Origin: Candidatus Wolfebacteria bacterium
Lineage (GTDB): Bacteria; Patescibacteriota; Minisyncoccia; Phycocordibacterales; EsbW-18
Direction: 5' to 3'
Assembly (NCBI GenBank): GCA_022616195.1
Contig: JAKEFG010000001.1
Span: forward strand, 1-58,843
DNA length: 58,843 bases
The notes beneath the pieces were generated by a model that worked only from the letters and a program-made list of their open reading frames with translations, searched no databases and was not told the origin of the DNA. The translations under genes and the position numbers were made by a program. Numbering within the stretch: the stretch's first letter is position 1; each line of letters starts with the position of its first letter. Positions 19,083 to 27,977 of the stretch are shown here, piece after piece.

Positions 19083-19502
19083 TTACTTTTGTTCATTCGT
19101 TTGGTCGTGTACGTCCAAACTCCATGCTAAATCTTTTAGTTTGCTATCTGAGAGTTTGGGAACGTAGAGCGCATCTTGTGTCGCCGCCCCGACCTTGCCC
19201 GCGTCTGGTTTTTTGGGTTCTTTCTTCCAAATGTAGAGACGGCTTGTAGTGAAATACTGGAAAAAAGCCGCGAGAACGTCAATGAACGGCTTGTTGTTGT
19301 ATTTATAAAATGCAAGCGCGATGGCAAGACCTGCGGCAACGGCCATCAAAGGAAGCGCGATGAGTACGGGCAGGAAGGTGTAGAGCAGGAACGCGAGTCC
19401 CGCGCCGCCAGCGAGATAAACGAATTGTTTGAAGGTCAGAGGACCGATGACCTTGTCCTCTACCTCAATAAATTGTGGCACCTGGAATCTCATACTTCGC
19501 AT
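19083..19502 (-). CDS. PrgI family (VirB3-like) membrane protein
   Basis: MRFQVPQFIEVEDKVIGPLTFKQFVYLAGGAGLAFLLYTFLPVLIALPLMAVAAGLA. The true start may be the second Met at 19493. Confidence 0.82.
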   Translation of the reverse strand: MRSMRFQVPQFIEVEDKVIGPLTFKQFVYLAGGAGLAFLLYTFLPVLIALPLMAVAAGLAIALAFYKYNNKPFIDVLAAFFQYFTTSRLYIWKKEPKKPDAGKVGAATQDALYVPKLSDSKLKDLAWSLDVHDQTNEQK

Positions 19503-19522
19503 GCGAAGTATGAGATTCCAGG
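19481..19522. repeat. 42-bp perfect palindrome overlapping the prgI start
   Basis: CCTGGAATCTCATACTTCGCA/TGCGAAGTATGAGATTCCAGG. Confidence 0.95.
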
Positions 19523-19527
19523 AAGTT

Positions 19528-19545
19528 CAAATGTCAAATGACAAA
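19528..19545. repeat. Left 18-bp inverted repeat flanking the four-helix-bundle ORF
   Basis: CAAATGTCAAATGACAAA, exact reverse complement of 19937-19954. Confidence 0.95.
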
Positions 19546-19567
19546 TGTTAAACGATGTGTTCATACC

Positions 19568-19951
19568 TCATGAATTCAACTTTGTATTAGAAATAATCGT
19601 TGAGAATATCTTAACAAACTCTTCTGCCTCTTGATAAAAATATCGACACTCTTGTTTCTTATCCTGATTGGCTCGAGCGATAACCCGCATCCAGTACATT
19701 GTTTCTTTCGCTTCCTTTCGAGAAATACCTATCTTGTGTACAAAATCCCTTTTTGATTCGGCGACATCGGCTTCCATATAGTTTGCTCCGATACTTGTTC
19801 CTGATTTTGTCGCTTGGTATACCAGCGGTCGGTTTATGGTATCCCGGGACAGTGTTTTCAAGAAAGTTATAAGATTCTCTGAGAATTGTGCTGTGCGTTC
19901 TGCCAAATCATATTCTTTCCCTGTGTGTTTTTGGATTTTGTCATTTGACAT
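19568..19951 (-). CDS. Four-helix-bundle protein (S23/IVP family)
   Basis: MSNDKIQKHTGKEYDLAERTAQFSENLITFLKTLSRDTINRPLVYQATKSGTSIGANYMEADVAESKRDFVHKIGISRKEAKETMYWMRV, the typical family pattern. Confidence 0.88.
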   Translation of the reverse strand: MSNDKIQKHTGKEYDLAERTAQFSENLITFLKTLSRDTINRPLVYQATKSGTSIGANYMEADVAESKRDFVHKIGISRKEAKETMYWMRVIARANQDKKQECRYFYQEAEEFVKIFSTIISNTKLNS

Positions 19952-19954
19952 TTG
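19937..19954. repeat. Right 18-bp inverted repeat, overlapping the four-helix-bundle start codon
   Basis: TTTGTCATTTGACATTTG, exact reverse complement of 19528-19545. Confidence 0.95.
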
Positions 19955-19960
19955 GATTTA

Positions 19961-19991
19961 TCGAATGATTTTACCGTACAAAATCATTCGA
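19961..19991 (-). terminator. 12-bp hairpin overlapping the stop of the upstream ORF
   Basis: TCGAATGATTTT-ACCGTAC-AAAATCATTCGA. Confidence 0.5.
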
Positions 19992-20607
19992 TGGGTTCCC
20001 GGTACGGATCTTGCGCGGCGGGTGGTGCATGAGGCACATCTCTATCCAGGGCAACACGGTGCTTCTCTGTCTCAGTGTGCACGGCCCCTTTGAGTTTTGC
20101 TTCAACTATGTCGCGCGGCATTGTGCGCTCGACGCCCGGGGCTGATGTTGTGGTCCTGGATGTGGGTGCGAATCCCGGTTCTTTCAGGGATGTTTCCGGC
20201 AGTGGAGTGTCAGCTTGTGTACGTTCCAATGTTTGCTCCTCGTGTTGTTCCCGGCTTTCTTCATCCCAGAGTTGTTTGAGCGACTCGCGTATAGGAGTGA
20301 AAATGAGGCGGTTGACGTCGTTGGTGACTGCCGCGGCGGACTCCGGAGAGAATTTTGCGTGTCGCTCCAGGTTACGCCCGAAATCCTCCAGGGGCTCTAC
20401 GCCGAGAAGCGCGAGCATGGTTTCGTTTTCCAGTGTTTTACTTTCGTCAACGCGCAGGTGGTTTTTCTGCGCAATTTCAAGAAAGTGCGTGTCAAGTTGT
20501 GAGTCGCTGATTGCGCGCTTTAGATCTGCCGGAAGCATGGAGAGCCGTTCGGCAATGATGCGCTCAAATTCGATGTCGCTTATTGGTTGTGTGTTATTTA
20601 TTTTCAT
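19984..20607 (-). CDS. T4SS-cluster protein of unknown function
   Basis: MKINNTQPISDIEFERIIAERLSMLPADLKRAISD... Start chosen at an internal Met; overlaps the end of the VirB6-like gene. Confidence 0.6.
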   Translation of the reverse strand: MKINNTQPISDIEFERIIAERLSMLPADLKRAISDSQLDTHFLEIAQKNHLRVDESKTLENETMLALLGVEPLEDFGRNLERHAKFSPESAAAVTNDVNRLIFTPIRESLKQLWDEESREQHEEQTLERTQADTPLPETSLKEPGFAPTSRTTTSAPGVERTMPRDIVEAKLKGAVHTETEKHRVALDRDVPHAPPAAQDPYREPIE

Positions 20608-22813
20608 CTGGTTTTGGTTCTTCTTTGGGTTTTTCATCTGGTTTTTCTTTCTCTTCACCCTTCAAAATTTTCTCAACTGCCTCTTTAATTTGTGCCTCCG
20701 GCGTCTTGCCGCGGAGAGCTTCTCTTGCGTTATCGCGCTGTGCCCGTCCCGAGAGGGTCAGGCGGCTCGCGCCGAGATCGCGCTCCGAGGAGAGGCGTTT
20801 CTGGAGCTTTTCCATCACCGCGCGCTCGGCCTGGACCGTGCGGTACTCGCGGTACGCGAGCGCATACTCTTTTTTCTCGACATTAACGGACTGGTCGAGT
20901 GCCGCCTGCAGTTCGACCACCCGCGCCGTGTCTCCCTTCTGCTGCGCCGCAACGAGCTTATTCACCAGGTTGTCGATATTCCCTCGGATAGTGCCCGCTT
21001 CTTGCGAGGTGACGGTTCGTGCGGCATCGACAAGCCGTTTTTCGCTCCCCTGCTCCCACTTGTACTTCTCTCGTTCTTGCTCCAGCTTCAGGCGTGCGCG
21101 AAGAACGTTGTTTTCTAGGGCCAGACGCTTGGGGCTGGTGGTTTGCGTTTGGGCGAGAAGTCTCTTCTGTTCCGCCAGCTCTGCCTTGGCTCTTCTTACG
21201 GGCTCGCGGCGGGCGCGCTCCACGGCTGCCGCGTCAGAAAGCTTCTTCTCCTCATCCAGCCGCTTTCGCCGGTCCTTGAGAAGCTTCTCATAGCCGCCAC
21301 GCTTCGCCTGCCCCATCTGAATGCCCGGTATGCCGAACGTACTCCGCGCGTCAAAGCTCGCCTTTTGGGTCCAGTCGCCAGTTCTCAAAAGACCGCGACC
21401 GAGCATTCGTGCGGCAACATTTTGAGAGCCGGCGAGATTACCGGCAAATTTCGATTCCCGGAGTGCTGCGCCCGCCAGCCCGAAAGTCCTGCGTCCGACC
21501 GCAGCAACAGTGCCGAACGTCGCCTTCCCGGCCATCTTGGTCGCCCAGTCCACGGCGCCCTTGGCGCTCTTGGACGCCATTGTTTTCGCGATGATGATTG
21601 CCGCGACGAGGAAGCCGATGACGATGATGAAGTTGAACGCGATGACGATGAGATCCGCCCCCTTGAACGCCTCCGCGAGGTTGCCGAGGTCGGGTTTGTT
21701 GATTTTTTCAACGAACGTCGGGTTGCTGATGATGATGTAGGAGAGCGATGCGAGGAGCATGAAAACGGGCGCCCAGATTACCTGGTCCCAGAGGGGCGTC
21801 CACCACTTGCGTGACCACTCGCTTCCCTTAGGGAGAATGAGACCGAGAAACATCACTGGCGAGGTGACGAGGAGGATGACAAGAATCACAAAGCGTATTT
21901 CAAGAAGAATCCCGACGGCGAGGAACACGAACGCCGCAATGAGAAGGAAGATGGTCACGAAGAGCTGTCGCACGACGAGCGAAATATCGGCGAAGTCAAC
22001 TGCCTCGGCGGAGAAGAGAGTAACAAGCCGGAGGTGTTGCATGAACGCGGCGGAGAAGCCGATGAGGTTGATGTTGCCTATGTTGACTTCGGTTTCGGAT
22101 GGCGTCGAGGTGCCGGTATTTACGCGAGCGGAGGCGCCGCCCGCCGCTGCCGCGATGGGTTTGTAGAATTCGTAAGTGAGGATGTTTGATGCGTCAATGA
22201 TGACGCGGGTAAAGAAGAACGAAAAGTTGATGAGGAGTGCTGCAACGATGATACTGGCGAGCATTTTCTTGCCGCCGAAACGTTCCACACGGAGAATAAT
22301 CGTGATTGCAAGGAAGAGGAGGATGAAAATGAAGAGCGCATTCATCACGTCGCGGATGAGTTCCCACGCGATGGTGATGCTTCCAATGCTCCGTATGAAA
22401 TCCGCCGCGTGAACGACAGTGATATTGATGGCGATATTGAGCACGACCCCCGCGATGCCGAGGAGTCCTGCGGCGAACGTGACGAGTATGGCGGCGACCA
22501 CGTTCAGAATAGGACTAGTAGCTGCCTGTATCACCTTTCCGGCAGAGTCTTTAATTTCCTCAATCGGGTTTGGGTTTAGGCACCTAAATATACTATTCCC
22601 ATGAATGTCGTATGATGGCCCGGCGCAGAGAACTGGATCCGGACAGGTTGCGACACATTCATTGTAGGTAGGGTAATTTTGTGCCTCAGCGTGGGGCACG
22701 GGCAACATGAAAGACGGCACATACGCCGCGAGGAGAGTCGCCGCCACAATAAGGGCGAGTATGTACCCTTTGTTGCTGCGGGGACGCTTCTTCTGTGATT
22801 GATTGTGTTGCAT
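20594..22813 (-). CDS. VirB6/TrbL-like polytopic membrane protein with a long charged C-terminal tail
   Basis: Signal/TM N-terminus, 6 or more TM segments (GLLGIAGVVLNIAINITVV..., FVILVILLVTSPVMFLGLILP), coiled-coil tail. Confidence 0.7.
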   Translation of the reverse strand: MQHNQSQKKRPRSNKGYILALIVAATLLAAYVPSFMLPVPHAEAQNYPTYNECVATCPDPVLCAGPSYDIHGNSIFRCLNPNPIEEIKDSAGKVIQAATSPILNVVAAILVTFAAGLLGIAGVVLNIAINITVVHAADFIRSIGSITIAWELIRDVMNALFIFILLFLAITIILRVERFGGKKMLASIIVAALLINFSFFFTRVIIDASNILTYEFYKPIAAAAGGASARVNTGTSTPSETEVNIGNINLIGFSAAFMQHLRLVTLFSAEAVDFADISLVVRQLFVTIFLLIAAFVFLAVGILLEIRFVILVILLVTSPVMFLGLILPKGSEWSRKWWTPLWDQVIWAPVFMLLASLSYIIISNPTFVEKINKPDLGNLAEAFKGADLIVIAFNFIIVIGFLVAAIIIAKTMASKSAKGAVDWATKMAGKATFGTVAAVGRRTFGLAGAALRESKFAGNLAGSQNVAARMLGRGLLRTGDWTQKASFDARSTFGIPGIQMGQAKRGGYEKLLKDRRKRLDEEKKLSDAAAVERARREPVRRAKAELAEQKRLLAQTQTTSPKRLALENNVLRARLKLEQEREKYKWEQGSEKRLVDAARTVTSQEAGTIRGNIDNLVNKLVAAQQKGDTARVVELQAALDQSVNVEKKEYALAYREYRTVQAERAVMEKLQKRLSSERDLGASRLTLSGRAQRDNAREALRGKTPEAQIKEAVEKILKGEEKEKPDEKPKEEPKPDENK

Positions 22814-22827
22814 TACTCGTACTATGT

Positions 22828-24645
22828 CTACGGAAGCTCGTCTCTCGGGGGAATGTTTCCGCCGCCTGGAAACTCGTCGGGGTCCCCTGGTGTCTCCGGC
22901 TCAAAGAGAGACACCGATTTGCACGACGACGGTGTGTCGCCTATGCTCACAAAACTCACGCGGAGATCTTTGTATTCCCATCCGTATGACGGCACCTCGA
23001 CGGGGTTCGGGCCGTCACTCGGGAAACTGAAGTCCATAATGAACCGCTTCCTCCCGACGTTGATACCCGGCACGTCGGGTGTACTTGTGAGACCAAGCAC
23101 GCGCCGCCCTGTGTCGCTCTCGGTCACCGTCAGCTGGATATTCTCTCCCGCCGCGTCGTAGACGTAGTTGAAGTGATATGTAGTGCCGACCTGGAGCGGG
23201 GTGCGGGATTCCACTTTTGGTTTTGCCGTGTGCATCTGGCCGACGCCGTGCACGAGCCGCGTGGCGTTTGACGAGGGCGCGTGGGTAATCGTGTAGCCAT
23301 AAAGGTCACGGTTGCCGCCGCGGGCGAGCCAGAAGATGTTGTAGCGCGCGCTGTTTACAGATGGGTGCCAGCCGCCGGGTGTCACGTCAAGGTCAACTTC
23401 AATGCGGTCGTAGGAAACGTTTGCCGGAAGCGGCAGGCTAGCGCGGCCCCATTCGTTGCTCGTAGCGCCCTCCGATGGGTTGAAGAAAGTGCCGTTTGCG
23501 GCAAAACAGGTAGAGGGTCCGGGCGGCCCCGGCGGCTGGTCGTCGCTGGGCGTCGTTGGTCCCCCACCCCCGGGAATATCGGGAATTTCAATGTCGGGAA
23601 ATTCATGCGTGAAGTCATTTCTGTTGTATCCGGCAAGACCCTTATCGCCTGTGAGTACGTCGTTGAGGAAGTAGGCAATGAGTGCATTTAGAATCTCGTT
23701 GATTTCATCAGCCATCTCTATACGGCGTGTTCCTGAGCCGAGGGAGAAGTTCACCTGTTCCTCAATGACCGAACCGGGAGTTGCTGTTTTTGAGGGATCG
23801 CAGAAACGTTCTATGCTACCCGGTGCGGGCGACCCGGCGTCCGGTATGGGAACGGTTGTGGTAGCACCCGGATTGTTCGGATCCGGGACAACCGAATAGC
23901 AATCCTGTGTTTTCCACGAGAGGAATCCTCTCCCCGCCTGAAGCTCTTCTCGTCTGGTTCCGACAGCGGCAGTGATGCGCGAGTTGAGTTCCTGCTCTGC
24001 TTCAACATACGCGCCATAGGGGTTGTTCTTGGGAATCTGCGTGAGTTGGAACCATCCTGCCCAGCTGCCCTGCGCGAAGTCGCCGTTCACGAAGTCGTCA
24101 ACGTTGTCTATCACGTCGCTCAGAGAACACTTGAATTGTTCCGGTCGGCGGTAGTTGTTGATAAGCGCAAGCTGAATTTGCGCCTTGAACGGTGAGCAGA
24201 GAAACTCCAGGTCGGTTCCGACAAACTCCCCGACGGTGTTGTCGACAATATTTCTGTAGAACGTATTGAGGTTGGTGACGAATACCGGGTTGCCGTCAAA
24301 TCCTCCTTGAATCCACGTGATGATGCTATCGGTTATTTGGTCAATGATGACGTTAATGACCTGATAGACCATACAATCAAGAAAAAGGTCTTTGAATTGT
24401 AGCCCGGTGTCGCCTACAGGGACGCTGAAGCCGAGGACGGCGAGCAACTGCTGGAAGCCATAGACAAGACCGGCAACGGCCGCGCAGGCGGCAACCCCCT
24501 TCTCTCCAACCTCAATGATGTCGTTTTCGCTGACTCCGCCAAATTGAGCATACGTTTCCTGCGGAGAGAAAGCTGGAGAGAGACTCGTACCCAGCATTGC
24601 GAGCGCAAGTATTACAACGACTGATTTTTTGAGAGCGGGTCTCAT
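22828..24645 (-). CDS. T4SS-cluster secreted protein with C-terminal concanavalin-A/LamG-like domain
   Basis: Signal peptide, long N-terminal region, C-terminal FDRIEVDLDVTPGGWHPSVNSARYNIFWLARGG...LVHGVGQ...LQVGTTYHFNYVYDAAGENIQLTVTESDTG type jelly-roll pattern. Confidence 0.5.
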   Translation of the reverse strand: MRPALKKSVVVILALAMLGTSLSPAFSPQETYAQFGGVSENDIIEVGEKGVAACAAVAGLVYGFQQLLAVLGFSVPVGDTGLQFKDLFLDCMVYQVINVIIDQITDSIITWIQGGFDGNPVFVTNLNTFYRNIVDNTVGEFVGTDLEFLCSPFKAQIQLALINNYRRPEQFKCSLSDVIDNVDDFVNGDFAQGSWAGWFQLTQIPKNNPYGAYVEAEQELNSRITAAVGTRREELQAGRGFLSWKTQDCYSVVPDPNNPGATTTVPIPDAGSPAPGSIERFCDPSKTATPGSVIEEQVNFSLGSGTRRIEMADEINEILNALIAYFLNDVLTGDKGLAGYNRNDFTHEFPDIEIPDIPGGGGPTTPSDDQPPGPPGPSTCFAANGTFFNPSEGATSNEWGRASLPLPANVSYDRIEVDLDVTPGGWHPSVNSARYNIFWLARGGNRDLYGYTITHAPSSNATRLVHGVGQMHTAKPKVESRTPLQVGTTYHFNYVYDAAGENIQLTVTESDTGRRVLGLTSTPDVPGINVGRKRFIMDFSFPSDGPNPVEVPSYGWEYKDLRVSFVSIGDTPSSCKSVSLFEPETPGDPDEFPGGGNIPPRDELP

Positions 24646-24648
24646 GTG

Positions 24649-25656
24649 TTATTGTTGAGCAGCATAAATGAGTCGCGCCCCGTCCTCCGACTGAGCAAAT
24701 GTGATGTCATGCTCTATCAAATATGCTGCGATTGCCTGAAGCGACGAAGCCATAGTATCCGTTCCTGCACGATATCGGGTAATAGTAAGGAGTGTCTGTA
24801 TGGGGTCACTTGTAAGTTTGGAGAACCCGATGAGACCATCATGAATGTCAACAAGCGCATTCAAGAGTATCACGTGTACTGACACCAATGACTCGGGGAC
24901 GGGTATTGCCCGAAGAGTCGCAATCCGTGACATGTATGCAACAATGACCGACTCGAGTGATTTCATAGATGCTGGGTCGCCGGTTTGAGCAAATTGCATG
25001 AGCGCCAAAATTTCGTTATTGTTTTCCGTTGCTTTTCCTTTGAAAACACCGCCCACATTGTTGCCGTACGCGTGTAGGGAAGTATCTGTTTCGGGAACAC
25101 CGACAACATCATCCCACGTATACGTTGCTGAAATTTTCGTTGCATCTGAGCCTTGAAGCCGAAGCAGATTTGGAAGGATGAGTTGTGCGGCGGCCTCACT
25201 GGTAACTATCCCACCCTGGCCCCCAGACTCGAGGTACTGGGTGAATATTGAGCGAGCAAGGCGCTCCGTCTCAGAGAGGTCTGTAGTGCTCTGCGTTGAG
25301 GATGCAATTACCGCTTCGTCGATTGCGTCATCTGGTCCTGCAAGTAGGGGATTTCTCCTTTCCGCAACCTCTTCACCATCAGGTGTGCCGTCTCCGTCGC
25401 TGTCGGGGTTCTCTGGATCAGTTTGCCAGAGGGTTTCTTCCCAGTCTTTGAGGGCGTCTGTGTCGCTATCCTTAGCAATGAGTGCTGCTTGCATAGCACG
25501 GGCTGTGGTGAGAGAGCCTGTCTCACGTTGGGGAGTAGTGGTGGCGTGGGGCGCGTACATATACGCTACTCCTACGAGGAGACTAGTAACGAGAAGTGAT
25601 CCTAGTGTCCAGATAAATTGTGTGCTCGGAAGCCAGCGGGCGCGCTCGTTCATTGT
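24649..25656 (-). CDS. Membrane-anchored protein with thrombospondin-type-3/EF-hand-like Ca2+-binding repeats
   Basis: DSDTDALKDWEETLWQTDPENPDSDGDGTPDGEEVAERRNP after a TM anchor. Start near MNERARWLPS. Confidence 0.65.
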   Translation of the reverse strand, partial: TMNERARWLPSTQFIWTLGSLLVTSLLVGVAYMYAPHATTTPQRETGSLTTARAMQAALIAKDSDTDALKDWEETLWQTDPENPDSDGDGTPDGEEVAERRNPLLAGPDDAIDEAVIASSTQSTTDLSETERLARSIFTQYLESGGQGGIVTSEAAAQLILPNLLRLQGSDATKISATYTWDDVVGVPETDTSLHAYGNNVGGVFKGKATENNNEILALMQFAQTGDPASMKSLESVIVAYMSRIATLRAIPVPESLVSVHVILLNALVDIHDGLIGFSKLTSDPIQTLLTITRYRAGTDTMASSLQAIAAYLIEHDITFAQSEDGARLIYAAQQ

Positions 25657-25757
25657 TTTGATTATAGAACAGAAATGGTTTGTTGTTGAGGCATAGAAAG
25701 TGTACAAAACAATGTTTTCCTATAGCACGGGATCGTTCCTAAAGGTATACTAACTGT

Positions 25758-26564
25758 ATGGTGTATTATTCTCAGGTATCGAGGCGCTCTACGCTTCTCT
25801 CTCTAGGGACACTTGTTGTTATCATGGTTCTTCCGATGATAGGAAGCGCACAGACAGCACTATTTCCCAGAAATCTTGGTGTCGGGAGTCAAGGTTCTGA
25901 TGTTATCCTTCTCCAGCGGACGCTGAATCAGGATCCCACAACCAGAGTTTCGGCTTCTGGACCGGGTTCTCCGGGGTCTGAAACTGCCTATTTTGGAGCA
26001 CAAACAGAGGCTGCAGTTCGGCGTTTCCAATCAAAGTACGCAGATACAGTACTTGCACCAATTGGTCTTTCAGCCCCCACCGGCTATGTAGGGTCAAACA
26101 CGCGCATGGAGCTAGAGAGGCTGTATGAAGGAGGACAGAGCTTTGTTAAGGATACGACGCCGTCTATTTCTAACCTCCCGGCATTGATACAGGAGGTTAC
26201 GCAAAGATCAACACCCACCCAACCCCCGTCGCTGTATCAGCAGACGGACCCGCATACACTGCCGGTTAAAGTTTTTTCTGTCACTCCAACTTCCGGAGGC
26301 GAAGGAACGGAAGTTACTCTACACGGTCAGGGATTTCTTGAAGAAGGAAACAGTGTGCACGCAGGCTTTGCCTTCCTAACTGACATTCCGTCTCCTGATG
26401 GAAAGAGGATTACATTTACCGTAGAGAGTCCGTTTCCCAATGACCTGATTTTTCCCGAAGAAGTCCGTCAACTTGTCCCGAATCTCGGCTACGGATTTGC
26501 CGTTGAAAACACAAATGGTAAAAGCAACATTGTGCAATTTATGTTTATTCCAAATATTCAATGA
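25758..26564 (+). CDS. Secreted protein: peptidoglycan-binding (PG_binding_1) plus IPT/TIG-like domain
   Basis: LGVGSQGSDVILLQRTLNQDP...FGAQTEAAVRRFQSKY..; VKVFSVTPTSGGEGTEVTLHGQGFLEEGNSV. Confidence 0.8.
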   Translation: MVYYSQVSRRSTLLSLGTLVVIMVLPMIGSAQTALFPRNLGVGSQGSDVILLQRTLNQDPTTRVSASGPGSPGSETAYFGAQTEAAVRRFQSKYADTVLAPIGLSAPTGYVGSNTRMELERLYEGGQSFVKDTTPSISNLPALIQEVTQRSTPTQPPSLYQQTDPHTLPVKVFSVTPTSGGEGTEVTLHGQGFLEEGNSVHAGFAFLTDIPSPDGKRITFTVESPFPNDLIFPEEVRQLVPNLGYGFAVENTNGKSNIVQFMFIPNIQ

Positions 26565-27040
26565 AGTTTAAATTTTTGAAAAAAAAAATTCATCCGCTTA
26601 TAACATATCCGGTGCTGGTTATTTTCTCTATCATACTTGTTTTTGTGCCGACATTCCTGTACGTGTCATCGCCGAGTTTTGCTCAGGGAGTGTTTGTTCC
26701 GTTTGAAGGAAGGATTACAAACGTGGATTATTACAGCTGTGTTTGCGGACTCTCCGTCTTACTTACCGTGGAGCCGACAACAGAAGTACAATCAGCCAAA
26801 CAGGAACGCCAACTGTTATTTTTCTACGGACCGCAGGCGCTTGAAGAACTTGGCTTTGACTTTGGCTTCGTTCCAATTCCGCGGGTTTTTGTGTTTTATC
26901 TCATCTGGTATGCAGGACCGCAAAAATTGTTGGGACTCTACACCAATGCCCGTCTTCCGTGTGTTGCGTATGCGGGAACGTCATGCACGGTGTCTGGTTA
27001 TTACCCGGCGATCTGGTTTGTCGGTACGTCAGTATATTGA
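26561..27040 (+). CDS. Membrane-anchored secreted hypothetical protein
   Basis: N-terminal TM ITYPVLVIFSIILVFVPTFLYVS; start overlaps the end of the preceding ORF. Confidence 0.55.
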   Translation: MKFKFLKKKIHPLITYPVLVIFSIILVFVPTFLYVSSPSFAQGVFVPFEGRITNVDYYSCVCGLSVLLTVEPTTEVQSAKQERQLLFFYGPQALEELGFDFGFVPIPRVFVFYLIWYAGPQKLLGLYTNARLPCVAYAGTSCTVSGYYPAIWFVGTSVY

Positions 27041-27859
27041 TTCTTCGCCTCTCTCCGCGAGAGCGCGCCACGCCGAAAGCGGCACGTCCTCCGCCCGAAC
27101 AGTGTTCGACAGGGTCGCGAAGGTAAACATACTTTCAATGAGATGTTTATCATACCCTGCATGTTTAAAGTTGTAAGCAAGCCGTTTGCGTTTATGCGCA
27201 AATCCTTTTTTCACCAGGTTAAAAAACGTTGTCTCCGCGATTCCATTGGTGACAAAAAAATCACGGGAGATGTTTGCAATTAATAAAAGTGCTGAGTCTA
27301 CTTTGGGCGGAGGGTTAAAGAGAGATGCTTTTACGGTACGCACGTATCGAGGTGTGCCATATGCTTTGACAGAAATTGAGAGTACGCTTTCTTTTCCATT
27401 TTTGGCAATAATTCGTTCCGCAACTTCTTTCTGCACAAGAAGGGTCATAGAGTCCGGTTGATGTTTGTTGGTGAGGAAGTGTTCCAGTATCGCTCCGGTA
27501 ATATAGTATGGAATGTTCGCAACCAGTTTGTAGTATGTGGCCTGCCCCGACCGAAACGTCGGGGCGAGTAGTGAGTAGTTGGAAGGATTAAAACGAAGCA
27601 CATCACTCTGGACAAGAGTGAGTTTCTGTTCCCGGATTTCTTTGGCGAAACGGATTTTGAGGAAGGTGACGAGTTCGGGGTCTTTTTCAACAGCTACGAC
27701 ATGCCCCGCGTGCGCAAGAAGCGCCTCGGTGAGGATGCCCCTCCCCGGACCAATCTCTAAAACGGCTTCATGCGGCTCTATTTTAGCGGCTCGGACAATA
27801 CTTGCCGCGATCCCTTTTGACGTCAGAAAATGCTGCCCGAGTGACTTTTTTGCCCGCAT
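27029..27859 (-). CDS. rsmA: 16S rRNA dimethyladenosine transferase
   Basis: MRAKKSLGQHFLTSKGIAASIVRAAKIEPHEAVLEIGPGRGILTEALL...LVANIPYYITGAIL. Confidence 0.95.
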   Translation of the reverse strand: MRAKKSLGQHFLTSKGIAASIVRAAKIEPHEAVLEIGPGRGILTEALLAHAGHVVAVEKDPELVTFLKIRFAKEIREQKLTLVQSDVLRFNPSNYSLLAPTFRSGQATYYKLVANIPYYITGAILEHFLTNKHQPDSMTLLVQKEVAERIIAKNGKESVLSISVKAYGTPRYVRTVKASLFNPPPKVDSALLLIANISRDFFVTNGIAETTFFNLVKKGFAHKRKRLAYNFKHAGYDKHLIESMFTFATLSNTVRAEDVPLSAWRALAERGEESIY

Positions 27860-27977
27860 AGCACCAATAAGATGAAATTTTGGTTAAGATGTCAAGTTTT
27901 TACCTGTCCACCAAGGACACTTGACGAGATTTTTGCCATTGCTAGAATGAACTCGTTCGGCAATACCGTCTGGTTTT

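Noticed and set aside
20075-21118. 347-aa plus-strand ORF overlapping the T4SS cluster
   Set aside because: Antisense to the VirB6-like tail and the adjacent gene; composition is the complement of charged coiled-coil codons.
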